Part shown: positions 8,784-17,552 of the stretch, one piece after another
Layout: each line of letters begins with the position of its first letter
How positions within the stretch are numbered: position 1 is the first letter of the stretch
Assembly (NCBI GenBank): GCA_965200605.1
Contig: CBDATW010000002.1
Location: 372,001-436,000 of the forward strand
DNA length: 64,000 bases
DNA from: CBDATW01 sp965200605
Lineage (GTDB): Bacteria > Bacillota_I > Bacilli_A > CBDATW01
Direction: 5' to 3'
Program-made: the position numbers and the translations under genes
The notes under the pieces: model-generated
Told to the model about the DNA's origin: nothing
Database searches by the model: none
What the model saw: the letters and a program-made list of their open reading frames with translations, nothing else

Positions 8784-9974
8784 ATGAGGAAAAATGAAAA
8801 AGTAACTAAATTATTTGCTTCAAAACTTGAAGAATTAAAAAATGATGGTTTATTTAATACAATTAGAGTACTAGAAAAACCTAACCAAACTATTACTCAA
8901 ATTGATGGCAAAAGAATTTTAAACTTTAACTCTAATAACTTTTTAGGCTTTGCATCAGATCCAAAAATTATTAATGCTTCAATAAAAGCACTAATAGACT
9001 TTGGAGTAGGTCCAGGGGCTGTTAGATCAATTTCAGGTTCACTTGACCTACATAGAAAAGCAGAAAAAATGTTAGCAGAATTTAAAGGGGCTGAAGATTG
9101 CATTTTAGTGCAATCAGGTTTTCAAGCTAATACTACATTAATACCTACAGTATTTGGAGCTGATGATTGTGTTATTTCAGATTCACTAAACCATGCATCA
9201 ATTATTGATGGAATTAGACTTTCAAAAGCTAATAAAAAAATCTATCAACATGCTAATATGGATGATCTAGAAGCTAAAGTTAAAGAGGCAAGATCAGAGG
9301 TATCAGGAATGGTTGTTATTATTACTGATGGAGTTTTTTCAATGGATGGAGCTATTGCTAATCTTCCTGAAATTGTAAAAATTGCCAGAGCTAATGATGC
9401 AATGATTTATGTTGATGATGCTTGAGGAGAACTTGGACTAGGAAAAACTGGAAGAGGTACACCGCAGCACTTTGATCTAGAATCAGAAATAGATTTTGAA
9501 GTTGGCACACTTTCTAAAGGTTTTGGAGTTCAAGGTGGATTTATTACAGGCTCAAAAGAATTAATTGGATATCTTCGCCAAAGAGGTAGACCATTTATCT
9601 TCTCTACTGGTCTTGGGCCAGCAGAAGCAGGGGCGGTTATTGCTGTTCTTAAAGAACTAAATGAATCAACAGCAAGAATTGATAAATTACATGAAAATCA
9701 AAAATACTTTGCTGATGGAATTAGAAAACTTGGATTTGAACTAAATTCAGAAACACAAATTATTCCCCTTATGATCAAAGATGAAAAACAAACACAAGCA
9801 ATGTCAAAAGCACTGTTTGAAGAAGGAATATTTGTTACTCCAATTGTTTTTCCTACTGTTCCAAAAGGGACTGCTAGGTGTAGATTTATTGTCTCAGCAG
9901 AACACACTAAAGATGATCTAGATGAATGTTTAGATAAAATTGAAAAATGTGCAAAAAAACTAGGAATTATTTAA
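8784..9974 (+). CDS. kbl: 2-amino-3-ketobutyrate CoA ligase (glycine C-acetyltransferase)
   Basis: PLP enzyme of the alpha-oxoamine synthase family that cleaves 2-amino-3-oxobutyrate with CoA to glycine and acetyl-CoA, using the tdh product. 396 residues. Family motifs are NFNSNNFLGFASDP, GPGAVRSISGSLDLH, LVQSGFQAN, SDSLNHASIIDG, TDGVFSMDGA, and the PLP lysine K245 in GTLSKGFG. One oddity: the segment usually written VDDSHAVG or VDDAHG reads VDDAWGELG, so the conserved His is a TGA-encoded Trp214. The start at 8784 is forced, because the next ATG is out of frame. Confidence 0.9.
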
Positions 9975-9976
9975 TA

Positions 9977-10006
9977 AAAACTGGCTTGAATTTAGGCTGG
10001 TTTTTT
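9977..10006 (+). terminator. Terminator of tdh-kbl
   Basis: AAAACTGGC pairs with GCTGGTTTT (with two G-T wobbles) around a loop of about 10 nt and runs into TTTTTT, 3 nt after the kbl stop. Confidence 0.75.
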
Positions 10007-10059
10007 AAATAGTTTTTGTTGACAATTGCATATTTTGTATTTTGTTAATTTTACTATAT

Positions 10060-10089
10060 AAAAACTGCACTTCTATTTTGAAGTGTAGA
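10060..10089 (-). terminator. Terminator after the flavodoxin-like gene
   Basis: On minus, CTACACTTC pairs with GAAGTGCAG and is followed by TTTTT. It ends the ThiT/flavodoxin transcription unit about 30 nt after the stop. Confidence 0.65.
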
Positions 10090-10118
10090 ATATTAATTGA
10101 ATATTTGTATTAAGCATA

Positions 10119-10571
10119 TTAAATATCATTAAGTAATTTTTTTAATGATTCTTTACTATGTTTAGGTGGAAAATACTCCACTTTTACTCCCAATAGATTG
10201 GCCCTCATTATTTGAGATCAAGTTCTAACCATTGGTTTAAGGAATTCTTCTGGTAGGCATGGTTCATGTCTTAAATATCATTCCTTTGTTCCAGAAACAG
10301 TTGTATGTATTCAAACATTTAAGTGGTCATAATCCTTGATAAAGTCAAATTGTTCAATTCAATATTTGTAATTGTATGGAGCAGCATAAACATACATTGG
10401 AAAAAGAATAACTAATTGATCTGTTTCTAAAAGTAATTTTCTTTCTTCTGATGGATCAAAGTCTATGTCTGTGTGGATAAAAACTTCATAATCAGGATAT
10501 TCTTTTAAAACTTTTTTACAAGCTTTTGATGTTTCAAATCGAGGATGAAAAACTTTAACAATTTTTCTCAT
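10119..10571 (-). CDS. Flavodoxin-fold NAD(P)H-quinone reductase-like protein
   Basis: A 150-residue protein of the flavodoxin_2 (NQO/KefF-like) superfamily. It begins IVKVFHPRFETSKACKKVL. The family-defining block QLVILFPMYVYAAPYNYKYW corresponds to the usual 'FPLYWYSMPALLKGW' segment. A TWSQIMRANLLGV segment lies near the C-terminus. It is shorter than typical members (170-200). FMN or FAD binding is expected but the phosphate loop is only loosely conserved. It is the last gene of a unit with two microproteins and ThiT. Its substrate is unknown. Confidence 0.65.
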
Positions 10572-10574
10572 AAT

Positions 10575-10724
10575 TTAAAAGAATGTTCTACTTATAGATT
10601 TTCTAAATAGCTCTCCAAGTCTTTTATCCATAATGACTTCCTGTTCTTTTGTTGGACTAGTGATTTTTTTAATTTCAACTAAAATCTCTGATAATAGTTT
10701 AATTATTTTTTCTTCATTTTTCAT
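10575..10724 (-). CDS. Microprotein, 49 aa, hypothetical
   Basis: Short reading frame beginning MKNEEKIIKLLSEILVEIKK, preceded by a good AGGAGT ribosome site 7 nt upstream. Three nt separate its stop from the flavodoxin-like start. It looks amphipathic and helical with a basic C-terminus (LFRKSISRTFF). No family is recognised. Coupling with the next gene suggests a real small gene, perhaps a partner of the flavodoxin-like protein. Confidence 0.55.
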   Translation of the reverse strand: MKNEEKIIKLLSEILVEIKKITSPTKEQEVIMDKRLGELFRKSISRTFF

Positions 10725-10738
10725 TTTTTTTACTCCTG

Positions 10739-10870
10739 TTATTTACAAATTGTGCAGCCATTTGTGCAAAAATTGCATATTTGTTTTTTATTATTGTTAT
10801 CTTCAATATTTGTAAAATCTTTTATTTCAAATAATATTTTATTTAAAATTATGTTTATTTTAGTTTCCAT
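10739..10870 (-). CDS. Microprotein, 43 aa, with Cys cluster CNFCTNGCTIC
   Basis: Short frame METKINIILNKILFEIKD followed by an acidic/Asn linker and a C-terminal CNFCTNGCTICK, four cysteines that could bind zinc or an Fe-S cluster. The start overlaps the end of ThiT-1 by 11 bp, and its stop region carries the ribosome site of the next microprotein. The N-terminal half resembles that of the 49-aa neighbour (both have IIKLLSEIL- or IILNKILFEI-like helices followed by IK), so the two may be diverged duplicates. No known family is recognised. Confidence 0.5.
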   Translation of the reverse strand: METKINIILNKILFEIKDFTNIEDNNNKKQICNFCTNGCTICK

Positions 10871-11429
10871 ATTGTTTTCCAAATTTACTTTTAGCAAATA
10901 TTATAAAGGTAGGAAGAATAATAAACATCATTCAACCATTAAATGTCACTACTGATCATATAATAGCTGCAAAAAAAGGAAATTTATACACTATTACACC
11001 TGATATAGCTCATGATAATGTTACTCCTATCCATATTAATACTGAGTAAATACCTTGTTTTATTTTTGAATCACCCATTAAAGCAGGAAGTGCACATAAT
11101 AAATATGGAACAATATAATCAAATATTAATGCTATAGGATGTGGTCTTGAGCCTAAATTACCAGCAATTCATGTTGCAAATACACCAACAAATCCTGTGG
11201 CTAGTGCTACTTTAAATCCATTAATTTTTCCAAATTTTTTAGCAAAAATAATAGCTGCTAAGGGCAAAATATAAAAATGTCATTCTTTTGTAGCTCCCAT
11301 AATTACTGCTATGGGAGATTTATGTGGTATAAGGCTTGCAGATATTCTTGATATGACTGCTAAAAGAGCAGCAGTAATAGCGACATAAGTTATGTGATTA
11401 GTTTTAAATTTTGTGTTTTTATTTTTCAT
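10860..11429 (-). CDS. thiT: ThiT-type (YuaJ) vitamin transporter S component, copy 1
   Basis: A 189-residue integral membrane protein with about six helices, resembling the thiamine-specific ECF S component ThiT. Matching positions are a GATKEWHFYILPLAAIIF segment (equivalent to the 'E...P' helix), FGKINGFKVALATGFVGV, an IFDYIVPYLLC segment, and a WSVVTFNGWMMFII segment that matches the substrate-contacting 'VNG' helix of ThiT. The ECF energising module is not in the window. Thiamine is the best guess; a related pyrimidine or another vitamin is possible. It starts MKNKNT, identical to copy 2, after a leader also shared with copy 2. Confidence 0.75.
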
Positions 11430-11603
11430 TCTATTTCTTTCTTAGAAATCCTAGCATAATAAAAAAGGCTGAGATTTCATTTATTTAAATGGTTTTTTTA
11501 TCTAAATTTTAGTTTTTATTTTTATAAAGAATAGTCAAAAGCTCTCGATGTAAAATGACAAAGAATTCAGCTCCTGAAATATCTTAAACTTTTTTTAAAT
11601 TAT
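11430..11603 (-). promoter_or_regulatory. Structured leader of ThiT copy 1 (candidate riboswitch)
   Basis: The gap between the transketolase-like gene and ThiT-1 contains an element (11528-11574) conserved with the ThiT-2 leader. On minus both fit CTGnAnTCTTTGnCATnTTAnATnGAG with flanking AGCT/AGCT able to pair, followed by TTTGA. Downstream are a terminator-like hairpin (AACTAAAATTTTAGAT paired with the ATGAAATCTCAG region) and a T-rich run. The last 30 nt before the ATG are nearly identical in both leaders. It does not contain the CTGAGA and CTGATC signatures of the TPP aptamer. Confidence 0.5.
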
Positions 11604-13547
11604 TTATATTATTTTTTTTAATTTAGAAACTGACAAGACCAAGCTTTTTAAATTTTTATTATATATATTGTCTCTAATTCCAATTACATTATCAGCAAAT
11701 TCATAAGGTGATCTATCATTTGATATTTCAATAAAATATGCTTTTGACTTATTTGGAATAATATGTTTTTTAAATTTTTTACTTTGCTTTCTAAATACAG
11801 AGACTGAGGGCATAGAGATGATTCTAATATTTGCTCTATTTTTAAAGGCCTTGTAGACATATTCCATTTCTCCCCCAGAGCAAATAACTGTTTTAAAGTT
11901 TTTATTTTTTTCTTTTTTAAGAATGTATGCTCCTTTAGTAAATTTTTCATATGAAACATTTGATAAAGTTTTAACAATTTCATTTCTTAATAAAATAATA
12001 GTAGGATGATCTTTAGCTTTTAAATAATAATTATATGCAAGTAGTGCTTCATGGGCATCAATTGGTTTTCACTCAATTAAATTAGGTGTTGCTCTTAGGA
12101 TTGCAGTTTGTTCTACTAATTGATGGTATTGACTAAGTAAATCTGTTTCTGCAAATACATAATTTAGTACAACCAAAATATTTTGTTTTAATATAGCAGC
12201 TGATTTTAATCCTGGAAGAATGTAGTCTACTCAGTTTGTATCAACAAACATAGCTGGATTAATACCTTCGTAAAATGCCATACCAGAAACTATTGGTAAA
12301 ATAGCACCATCTCTAACTCCATATACAATATTTTTTTGATAAATATTGTTAAAGCTAGTATCAATGCCTTGCATAATGCCAACATTTAAAACTTCTCCTG
12401 TGCCATCCATATATGATGGCAATAATTCTGATATCTTTTCTTGAACTCTTAACAGTGAATTTTCTTTTACACTATTTAATTTAATGCAATGGCATTGATA
12501 TGAATAAATCATTTGCTTTTGACCAACACATGTTTTAAAATGTTTTATTAAATCTATTTTACTTCTATCTGTTTTTAATAATTTTTTATAAGTATTAGAT
12601 TTAGTAATCTTAATTCCTTCTTTAAGTTTTCATTTTTGATAGTTTTCTTTTTTCTTTTTAATAATTTTTTTAAAAGATTTTTTAACATCTTGATTTAAAT
12701 TTCATTTTTTTTGAGAAATTGAAATTCTAGATTCTAATTCTTCTCAAGTTATGTCATCCATTGGCTTTAAATAACACATTAATTTTTCAAAAGCCGCTTC
12801 TTTTGCCATTCCCACATTAATATTAATTAATGTAGGTGCTTTTGATGCTTTGGCATTTTTAATTGCTTTATTAAAATTAATTTCAAATGATTCTAGTTTA
12901 TCAAAATTAATATTTTTATAGTTAAATTTTGAGCCTTGTGCTCTTTTAGATAGATCATCACTAAAAGTGGTAGAGTAATTTTTTGCCTGCTTTCAAACTC
13001 CAACATTTATAATAATTAAATTATTTAATTTAAAATGACCTGCAAATGACATAGCCTCATAAGTCATACCATTATGTAAGGTTTCATCAATACATAAAAC
13101 ATATGTATATGGTTTTGCTTTTTGTTTTAATTTACTTGAAACAAACTTTTGTGCTAGTGCTAGGCCTGTAGCTTGAGCAACATCTTGACCTAATGGATAA
13201 GTTGTTGCATCAACGCCAGGGGTAATACCATGTGTGGGTATCATAGGTAATTTAGAATTTAATTTAGAATATGTTTTTAAATCTTGTTTTTTAATATCAT
13301 AACCAAAATGATAAAGAGTTGAATAAAGCACAGGAGCAGCATGTCCTTGAGAGAAAAATAATCTATCTCTATTAAATCACTTTGGTTTAGATGGGTTAAT
13401 ATTTAGATGATTTTTATAAAGATAATAGAGAATTGGAGAAAGTTTTAAAGAAACATCTAATCCACATCTAGTATTTTTAACTGATGAAAATATATTTGTT
13501 GCAATATATTTAATTGATGTAATATTTTTTTGATCTTGTCTTTTCAT
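11604..13547 (-). CDS. Transketolase-like protein with degenerate active site
   Basis: A 647-residue full-length transketolase homologue without frameshifts, sandwiched between two ThiT genes. It aligns end to end with the canonical tkt of this window (27054-28991) but has lost key residues. NSGHPG has become NTRCGL (Cys28 for the first catalytic His). The TPP/Mg motif SDGDLQEG has become IDETLHNG, and DSNDI has become NVGVW. The catalytic Glu in GVREF has become GVRDG, and THDSIAVGEDG has become NYVFAETDLLS. Some features remain: QGHAAPVLYS, TPGVDATT and HQLVEQ. TPP-dependent ketol transfer is doubtful. A regulatory, binding or altered-substrate role fits the thiamine context (inference). 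The start is 2 nt after the ThiT-2 stop. Confidence 0.8.
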
Positions 13548-13549
13548 AA

Positions 13550-14110
13550 TTATTTTATGTTTTTAAATTTTGAGCAAAGTATAATAACTAGCACTGGTAA
13601 GATGATTCACATCATTCAACCATTAAATGTTACTATTCCTCATTTTAAAGCTGTGCTATAGGGCTTGACACCTCAAGCAAAAACTCCTGATACTGCCCAT
13701 GACATCATTATTAATGTTCAAACAATAATCGATGTTATAGCTTGCTTAATTTTTGAATCTAGTGATACAAAAGCAATTGTTGTACATAATGCTCATGGAA
13801 TCATATAATCAAAAGCAATTGAAATTGGTGATACATAAAAGCTATATGTGCCAGTAAAACCTGCTGCTATTACTCCAATCATTGCTCCTGATAATGCAAC
13901 AAAAAATCCATCTTTTCTACCAAATTTGTTAATTAAATAAATTGTTGCTGCTGGAATTACATAAAATTGTAATTCTTTTGGAGCACCGAGTAATTTTCCA
14001 AGTGGTGTTCCTGATTTTAAATATGTTATAACAAAAAATCTTGCCACTACAAGTGTTGCAGCTAATACTCCAGCATGAGTAATAATTGCTATTGTGTTTT
14101 TATTTTTCAT
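13550..14110 (-). CDS. thiT: ThiT-type (YuaJ) vitamin transporter S component, copy 2
   Basis: A 186-residue membrane protein, paralogue of copy 1 (shared MKNKNT start, GAPKELQFYVIPAATIYL, FGRKDGFFVALSGAMIGV, IAFDYMIPWALC, WGIVTFNGWMMWIILP). Predicted thiamine-binding subunit of an ECF transporter. It is the first gene of the unit, preceded by an AAAGGAAATAGA ribosome site and a long structured leader. Two TGA codons in the second half encode Trp. The two copies differ in the loops between helices, so they may bind different thiamine forms or precursors; this is inference. Confidence 0.77.
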
Positions 14111-14393
14111 TCTATTTCCTTTTTAGAAATCTTAGCATAATAAAAGAGGCTAAAATTTCATATGATTTAAAAATAGTCTTTTTTTATCTGAAATTTCAGT
14201 TCCTCTTTTTTATAAAAGGATGATCAAAGGCTTCTCCATATAAGATGGCAAAGACTGCAGCCTATGAGTTTTCAACTAATGTTGACAATATAAATGATCA
14301 ATTATTAGCATAGCTAATGGCAGTCACCATTTATATTCATAGAGATATTATCTCCGTACTAGCCAAATACATTTTGACTACATATATATTATA
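14111..14393 (-). promoter_or_regulatory. Long structured leader of the ThiT-2/transketolase-like unit (candidate riboswitch)
   Basis: A -10 TATAAT lies at 14388-14393 (minus), so the leader is about 270 nt. Three blocks are visible. A multibranch element at about 14272-14325 is closed by AATATAAATG/CATTTATATT, with an internal TAGCTATGCTA hairpin. The 46-nt element at 14218-14263, conserved in the ThiT-1 leader, is closed by AGGCT/AGCCT (AGCT/AGCT in the other copy, a compensating change) and contains CCAT-CTTAT-ATGG. At about 14143-14210 a strong hairpin AAAAGAGG...CCTCTTTT encloses a CTGAAATTTC/GAAATTTTAG stem and ends in a T-rich tail. This resembles aptamer plus terminator. I do not recognise the class. 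Confidence 0.55.
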
Positions 14394-14485
14394 CAAAATA
14401 AAAAAGAAAAATTTCTTATTTTTTTAATTCTTTTTTCAATGTTTATTAATTATATATACTAAAACTAAATAATAATTTTTTTATA

Positions 14486-14935
14486 TTATTTAAGTTTTAA
14501 AATAACATCTCCGGCTTTAACTTTACCTTTTTTAATAACATCAAATGGTTTTTTGTTTGTAATAATTACTGGTGAATGAATTGATAGCGATTTTTCACTA
14601 ATTAGTTTAATATCAGCAGTGCACATTTTATCACCTTGTTTCACTTGATCTCCCTGAGAAACAAATGTTTCAAATCCTTCGCCATTTAGATTAACTGAAT
14701 CAACTCCAATGTGAACTAGAACTTCTACATTATCATTTTTAATCCCATAAGCATGTTTTGTTTCAAAAACAGTAGTCATTTCCCCTGTTACTGGAACAAT
14801 AAAATCATTTCCTGCTGGTAGGATAGCAAAACCATCTCCCATTAGCTTACCAGAGAATACTGGATCTGCTACATCTTCCATATTTATGATTTCTCCATCA
14901 CAAGGAGCTACAATTGTTATTTTGTCGTTTTCCAT
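14486..14935 (-). CDS. crr: PTS EIIA domain protein, glucose family
   Basis: A stand-alone 149-residue EIIA of the glucose type. It transfers phosphate from HPr to EIIB/EIIC sugar transporters. The two active-site histidines are visible in ETKHAYGIKN and VLVHIGVDSVNLNGEGF, the latter being the phosphorylated one. The family start ...APCDGEIINMEDVADPVFSGKLMG and the VKQGDKM segment are intact. No EIIC is in the window; the EIIB-like protein at 4579-4935 lacks its Cys. The ribosome site overlaps the stop of the upstream peptidase gene, indicating co-transcription. Confidence 0.93.
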   Translation of the reverse strand: MENDKITIVAPCDGEIINMEDVADPVFSGKLMGDGFAILPAGNDFIVPVTGEMTTVFETKHAYGIKNDNVEVLVHIGVDSVNLNGEGFETFVSQGDQVKQGDKMCTADIKLISEKSLSIHSPVIITNKKPFDVIKKGKVKAGDVILKLK

Positions 14936-14944
14936 TTTGATTTC

Positions 14945-15622
14945 CTATCAATTTCTTAATTCTTTTTTTAGAAGCTTGTAATTGGGGCATCAAGATTCAA
15001 CTAAACTTCAAAAGTCTTTTTGATGATGCGGGTAAGTAAAGTGTGCCAATTCATGATATATGACATATTCAATTACTTGAGTTCTAAAAAATATCAATCT
15101 TGTATTTAGTGAAATGATATTTTTTTCTGGAGTGCAATTTCCCCATACTGCTTTTAATGATTTTACCTTAAATATTGTATTAATACAAACCGCTTGTGCT
15201 ATATTTTGTGCTATATCAATAATTTTGACTTCTTGTTTTTTTCTAAAGTTATTAAATGCTGATTCAATATCTTTTCCTTTGATGCTAATTGTTTTGTCAT
15301 CAATGGAAAATCCCTTACCTTTTCCTAAATAAAATAAATTATAAAATTTACCAAATAAAACTACTCAACCTTGCTTTAAATTATATGGAATATTTTCTTT
15401 TTGAATTCGAGTTTTTTCAATAAAGCTAGCTATATGTTTTTGAATAAATGTTTCTGCTTGAAATTGTGACATAAAAATAGATTTTAAAAATACAATGTTG
15501 TTATTACGATCTATTTTTAAATATGAATTTTTATTTTTAGTTATTTTAACTAACATATTTTGGTCAAATCCATATTTTTTTAAACTAATAGTTATTTGCT
15601 TGTCGGTCATGGTTTTTTTCAT
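14945..15622 (-). CDS. YgjP-like zinc metallopeptidase domain protein
   Basis: A 225-residue protein of the YgjP/WLM (DUF45) type. The zinc motif is EYVIYHELAHFTYPHHQKDFW, with HELAH and a third His in HHQKDFW; KAVWGNCTPEKNIISLN before it is also typical. The cellular substrate of the family is poorly known. The start is uncertain: ATG 15622 is chosen, with ATG 15610 and TTG 15643 as alternatives. All overlap the end of the upstream dUTPase gene. The stop TAG is part of the ribosome site for the PTS EIIA gene. Confidence 0.8.
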
Positions 15623-16085
15623 TTTTCTTAATGTAATAATCAACTATATCTTCTTTGGAGAAACCAAGTGAATAACCAATTGTAATATACATTAAAAAAG
15701 TTTTTTCTCATATCATAGTTGTTGTATCATCTTTTAGTTTGGCAACTTGTTGAAACATATCAAGAAACTGATCTATTAAATCAACCTCTGATTTTTTTGC
15801 AATATCAAATAAATCTTTTGCTTGGAAATCAAAACCATAAGATATTCCCAGTGATACCAAAAAGTGAATTCCATCTGCATATTCTTCTAGAATTGTTGAT
15901 CTCTTGGCTGGTCCTTTAGTTGATCAGTATTTAAAACATCTAGTTTCATTGGCAAGTTCAGCTAATTCAACTTGAGTAGCAAGGATTCTTCTAGTTCTTG
16001 TTGTCTGACAAGTTAAATCAAACTTTTCTTTTATAGAAACATCAAGCTTATTTTGCATTTGGCTAATTTTATAAAACTCTGACAT
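15585..16085 (-). CDS. Dimeric-type dUTPase (dUTPase_2/MazG-like)
   Basis: A 166-residue all-alpha NTP pyrophosphohydrolase. Visible motifs are QVELAELANETRCFKYWS (the ExxE metal-binding helix) and ILEEYADGIHFLVSLG (the ExxD helix), which match the Campylobacter/phage-type dimeric dUTPases. It likely hydrolyses dUTP to dUMP, keeping uracil out of DNA and feeding ThyX, which is also in this window. The start has an AAGGAGTAATC ribosome site. It overlaps the downstream metallopeptidase gene by tens of bases. Confidence 0.82.
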
Positions 16086-16126
16086 GATTACTCCTTATTA
16101 ACAATAATTATATCAAAATATAAAGC

Positions 16127-16954
16127 TTATTTTTTATCTTTAAAAATAATAACTCCACGAGGATGGCCTTGATAATCATAAATAAAATTATATTTACAAT
16201 TTGGTAAATATTTTTTAATTAATTTTTTCATATCTTCTTTTTGGTCAAAACCAAACTCAAAGGCAATTAAGGCTTTATTTTTAGTAGTTTTATAGTGATT
16301 TTTAAGAATTCTTCTATAAAAACTCATTCCATCATTATCGTTATCAAATAAAGCATTATGTGGCTCATAATTTAGGACTCTAAAATCTAATTTTGTATTT
16401 GGTTTAATATATGGAGGATTAGATACTAATATATCTAATTTAATCTTATTATCAATTAGATATTTATCAACATCTGATTTTATAAATTCTACATTGCAAT
16501 TATTTTCTTTATTATTTAATTTAGAAAAGCTTAAAGCTAAATCTGATATTTCTAAACCATAGGTTTTGGCTTTGATATGATGATTTAATGCCAAGGCAAT
16601 TGCCCCTGAGCCAGAACAAACATCACCAATTAAAATATCATCTTTATCAAAATAACTATCAATTTCTAAAATTAATTCACTAGTTAACATCTCAGTTTCA
16701 GGTCTTGGAATAAAAATGCCTTGTTTTAAATTTATTTTTAAATCTAAAAAATAGCTATATCCTAAAATATAAGCTAATGGCTCTCCATTTTGATATTTTT
16801 TTAAATCATCATTAAATAAATTTAAATTAAAATCAATCTTATTATTAATATTTAAAAATATTTCACTAGAATTAAGTTGTGAATGGTGAATAATTAATAT
16901 TCTAATGACATTTTCTATATCTTTATTGTTATTTATTAAATCAATATATTTCAT
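16127..16954 (-). CDS. prmC: Release factor glutamine methyltransferase
   Basis: N5-glutamine methylation of the GGQ motif in release factors. Markers are PLAYILGYSYFLDLKINLKQG, FIPRPETEML, the SAM loop DVCSGSGAIALALNH, and the catalytic VSNPPYIKP. The chosen start MKYIDLINNN (16954) lies just after a TATAAT-like sequence, so the message may be nearly leaderless. An upstream frame extension to 16981 reads through that promoter and is less likely. prf genes are not adjacent here. The length of 275 is normal. Confidence 0.9.
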   Translation of the reverse strand: MKYIDLINNNKDIENVIRILIIHHSQLNSSEIFLNINNKIDFNLNLFNDDLKKYQNGEPLAYILGYSYFLDLKINLKQGIFIPRPETEMLTSELILEIDSYFDKDDILIGDVCSGSGAIALALNHHIKAKTYGLEISDLALSFSKLNNKENNCNVEFIKSDVDKYLIDNKIKLDILVSNPPYIKPNTKLDFRVLNYEPHNALFDNDNDGMSFYRRILKNHYKTTKNKALIAFEFGFDQKEDMKKLIKKYLPNCKYNFIYDYQGHPRGVIIFKDKK

Positions 16955-17007
16955 TACTATATTATATAATATAGCCATCATTTGCTGTGATATAATATTA
17001 AATAAAT

Positions 17008-17535
17008 ATGAAAAATAAAGATATAACTAAAATTGCAATTACTGTAGCATTTATGTGTGCAGTTGCTCCTTTAACAATCCCCCTTGTGCCAGTTCCTATT
17101 ACAATGGCAACATTTGTTCTTTGAACTGTAGCTATGACACTGCCTACAAAAGAGGCTTTAATAGCTACTATCCTTTTTGTTTTAATTGGAGCAATGGGAG
17201 CTCCGGTATTTTCTAACTTTACTGGTGGACTAGGTATAATATTAGGACCAAGAGGTGGTTATATTCTTGCCTTTTTGACTACTCCCTTATTTTTTAAACT
17301 AACAAATAAAATATTTAATAATAAAATTTGAATAAGGTTTTTTGGAGTTTTTAGTTCAATTACATTTATTTGTCTATTTGGTATTTTGTGAATGATTTTA
17401 CAATCAACAGAATTAACATTTAGTAAAGATATTGTAAGGCTTTTAGTAGTTGGTTATATAGTTTTTATTCCCTCTACTATTATCAAGGGAGTTATGGCCT
17501 ATATTGTGGCTGATCGCATTAAGCCCTGAATTTAA
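17008..17535 (+). CDS. bioY: BioY-type biotin transporter S component
   Basis: A 175-residue membrane protein with about six helices. The BioY features are PLVPVPITMATFVLWTVA, a GAMGAPVFSNFTGGLG loop and the strongly conserved GPRGGYILAF. It is the biotin-binding subunit of an ECF transporter; the energising subunits are not here. A -10 TATAAT at 16991-16996 precedes the start closely. It is the first gene of a short plus-strand pair with degV, separated by 17 nt. Three in-frame TGA codons encode Trp. Confidence 0.88.
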
Positions 17536-17552
17536 TTTGTTATAATAAAAAT

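Noticed and set aside
11604..13547. Transketolase-like gene as a pseudogene
   Set aside because: No frameshift or premature stop in code 4 over 647 codons, with normal length and tight spacing, so it is listed as an intact CDS with an altered active site.
14111..14393. TPP riboswitch in the ThiT-2 leader
   Set aside because: The context suggests it, but the conserved TPP aptamer segments CTGAGA and CTGATCTGG...GCGTAGGGA are not present, so only an unclassified leader is reported.
16955..16981. N-terminal extension of prmC (MMAILYNIV)
   Set aside because: It reads through a TATAAT promoter element, and the homologous N-terminus starts at the internal ATG 16954.
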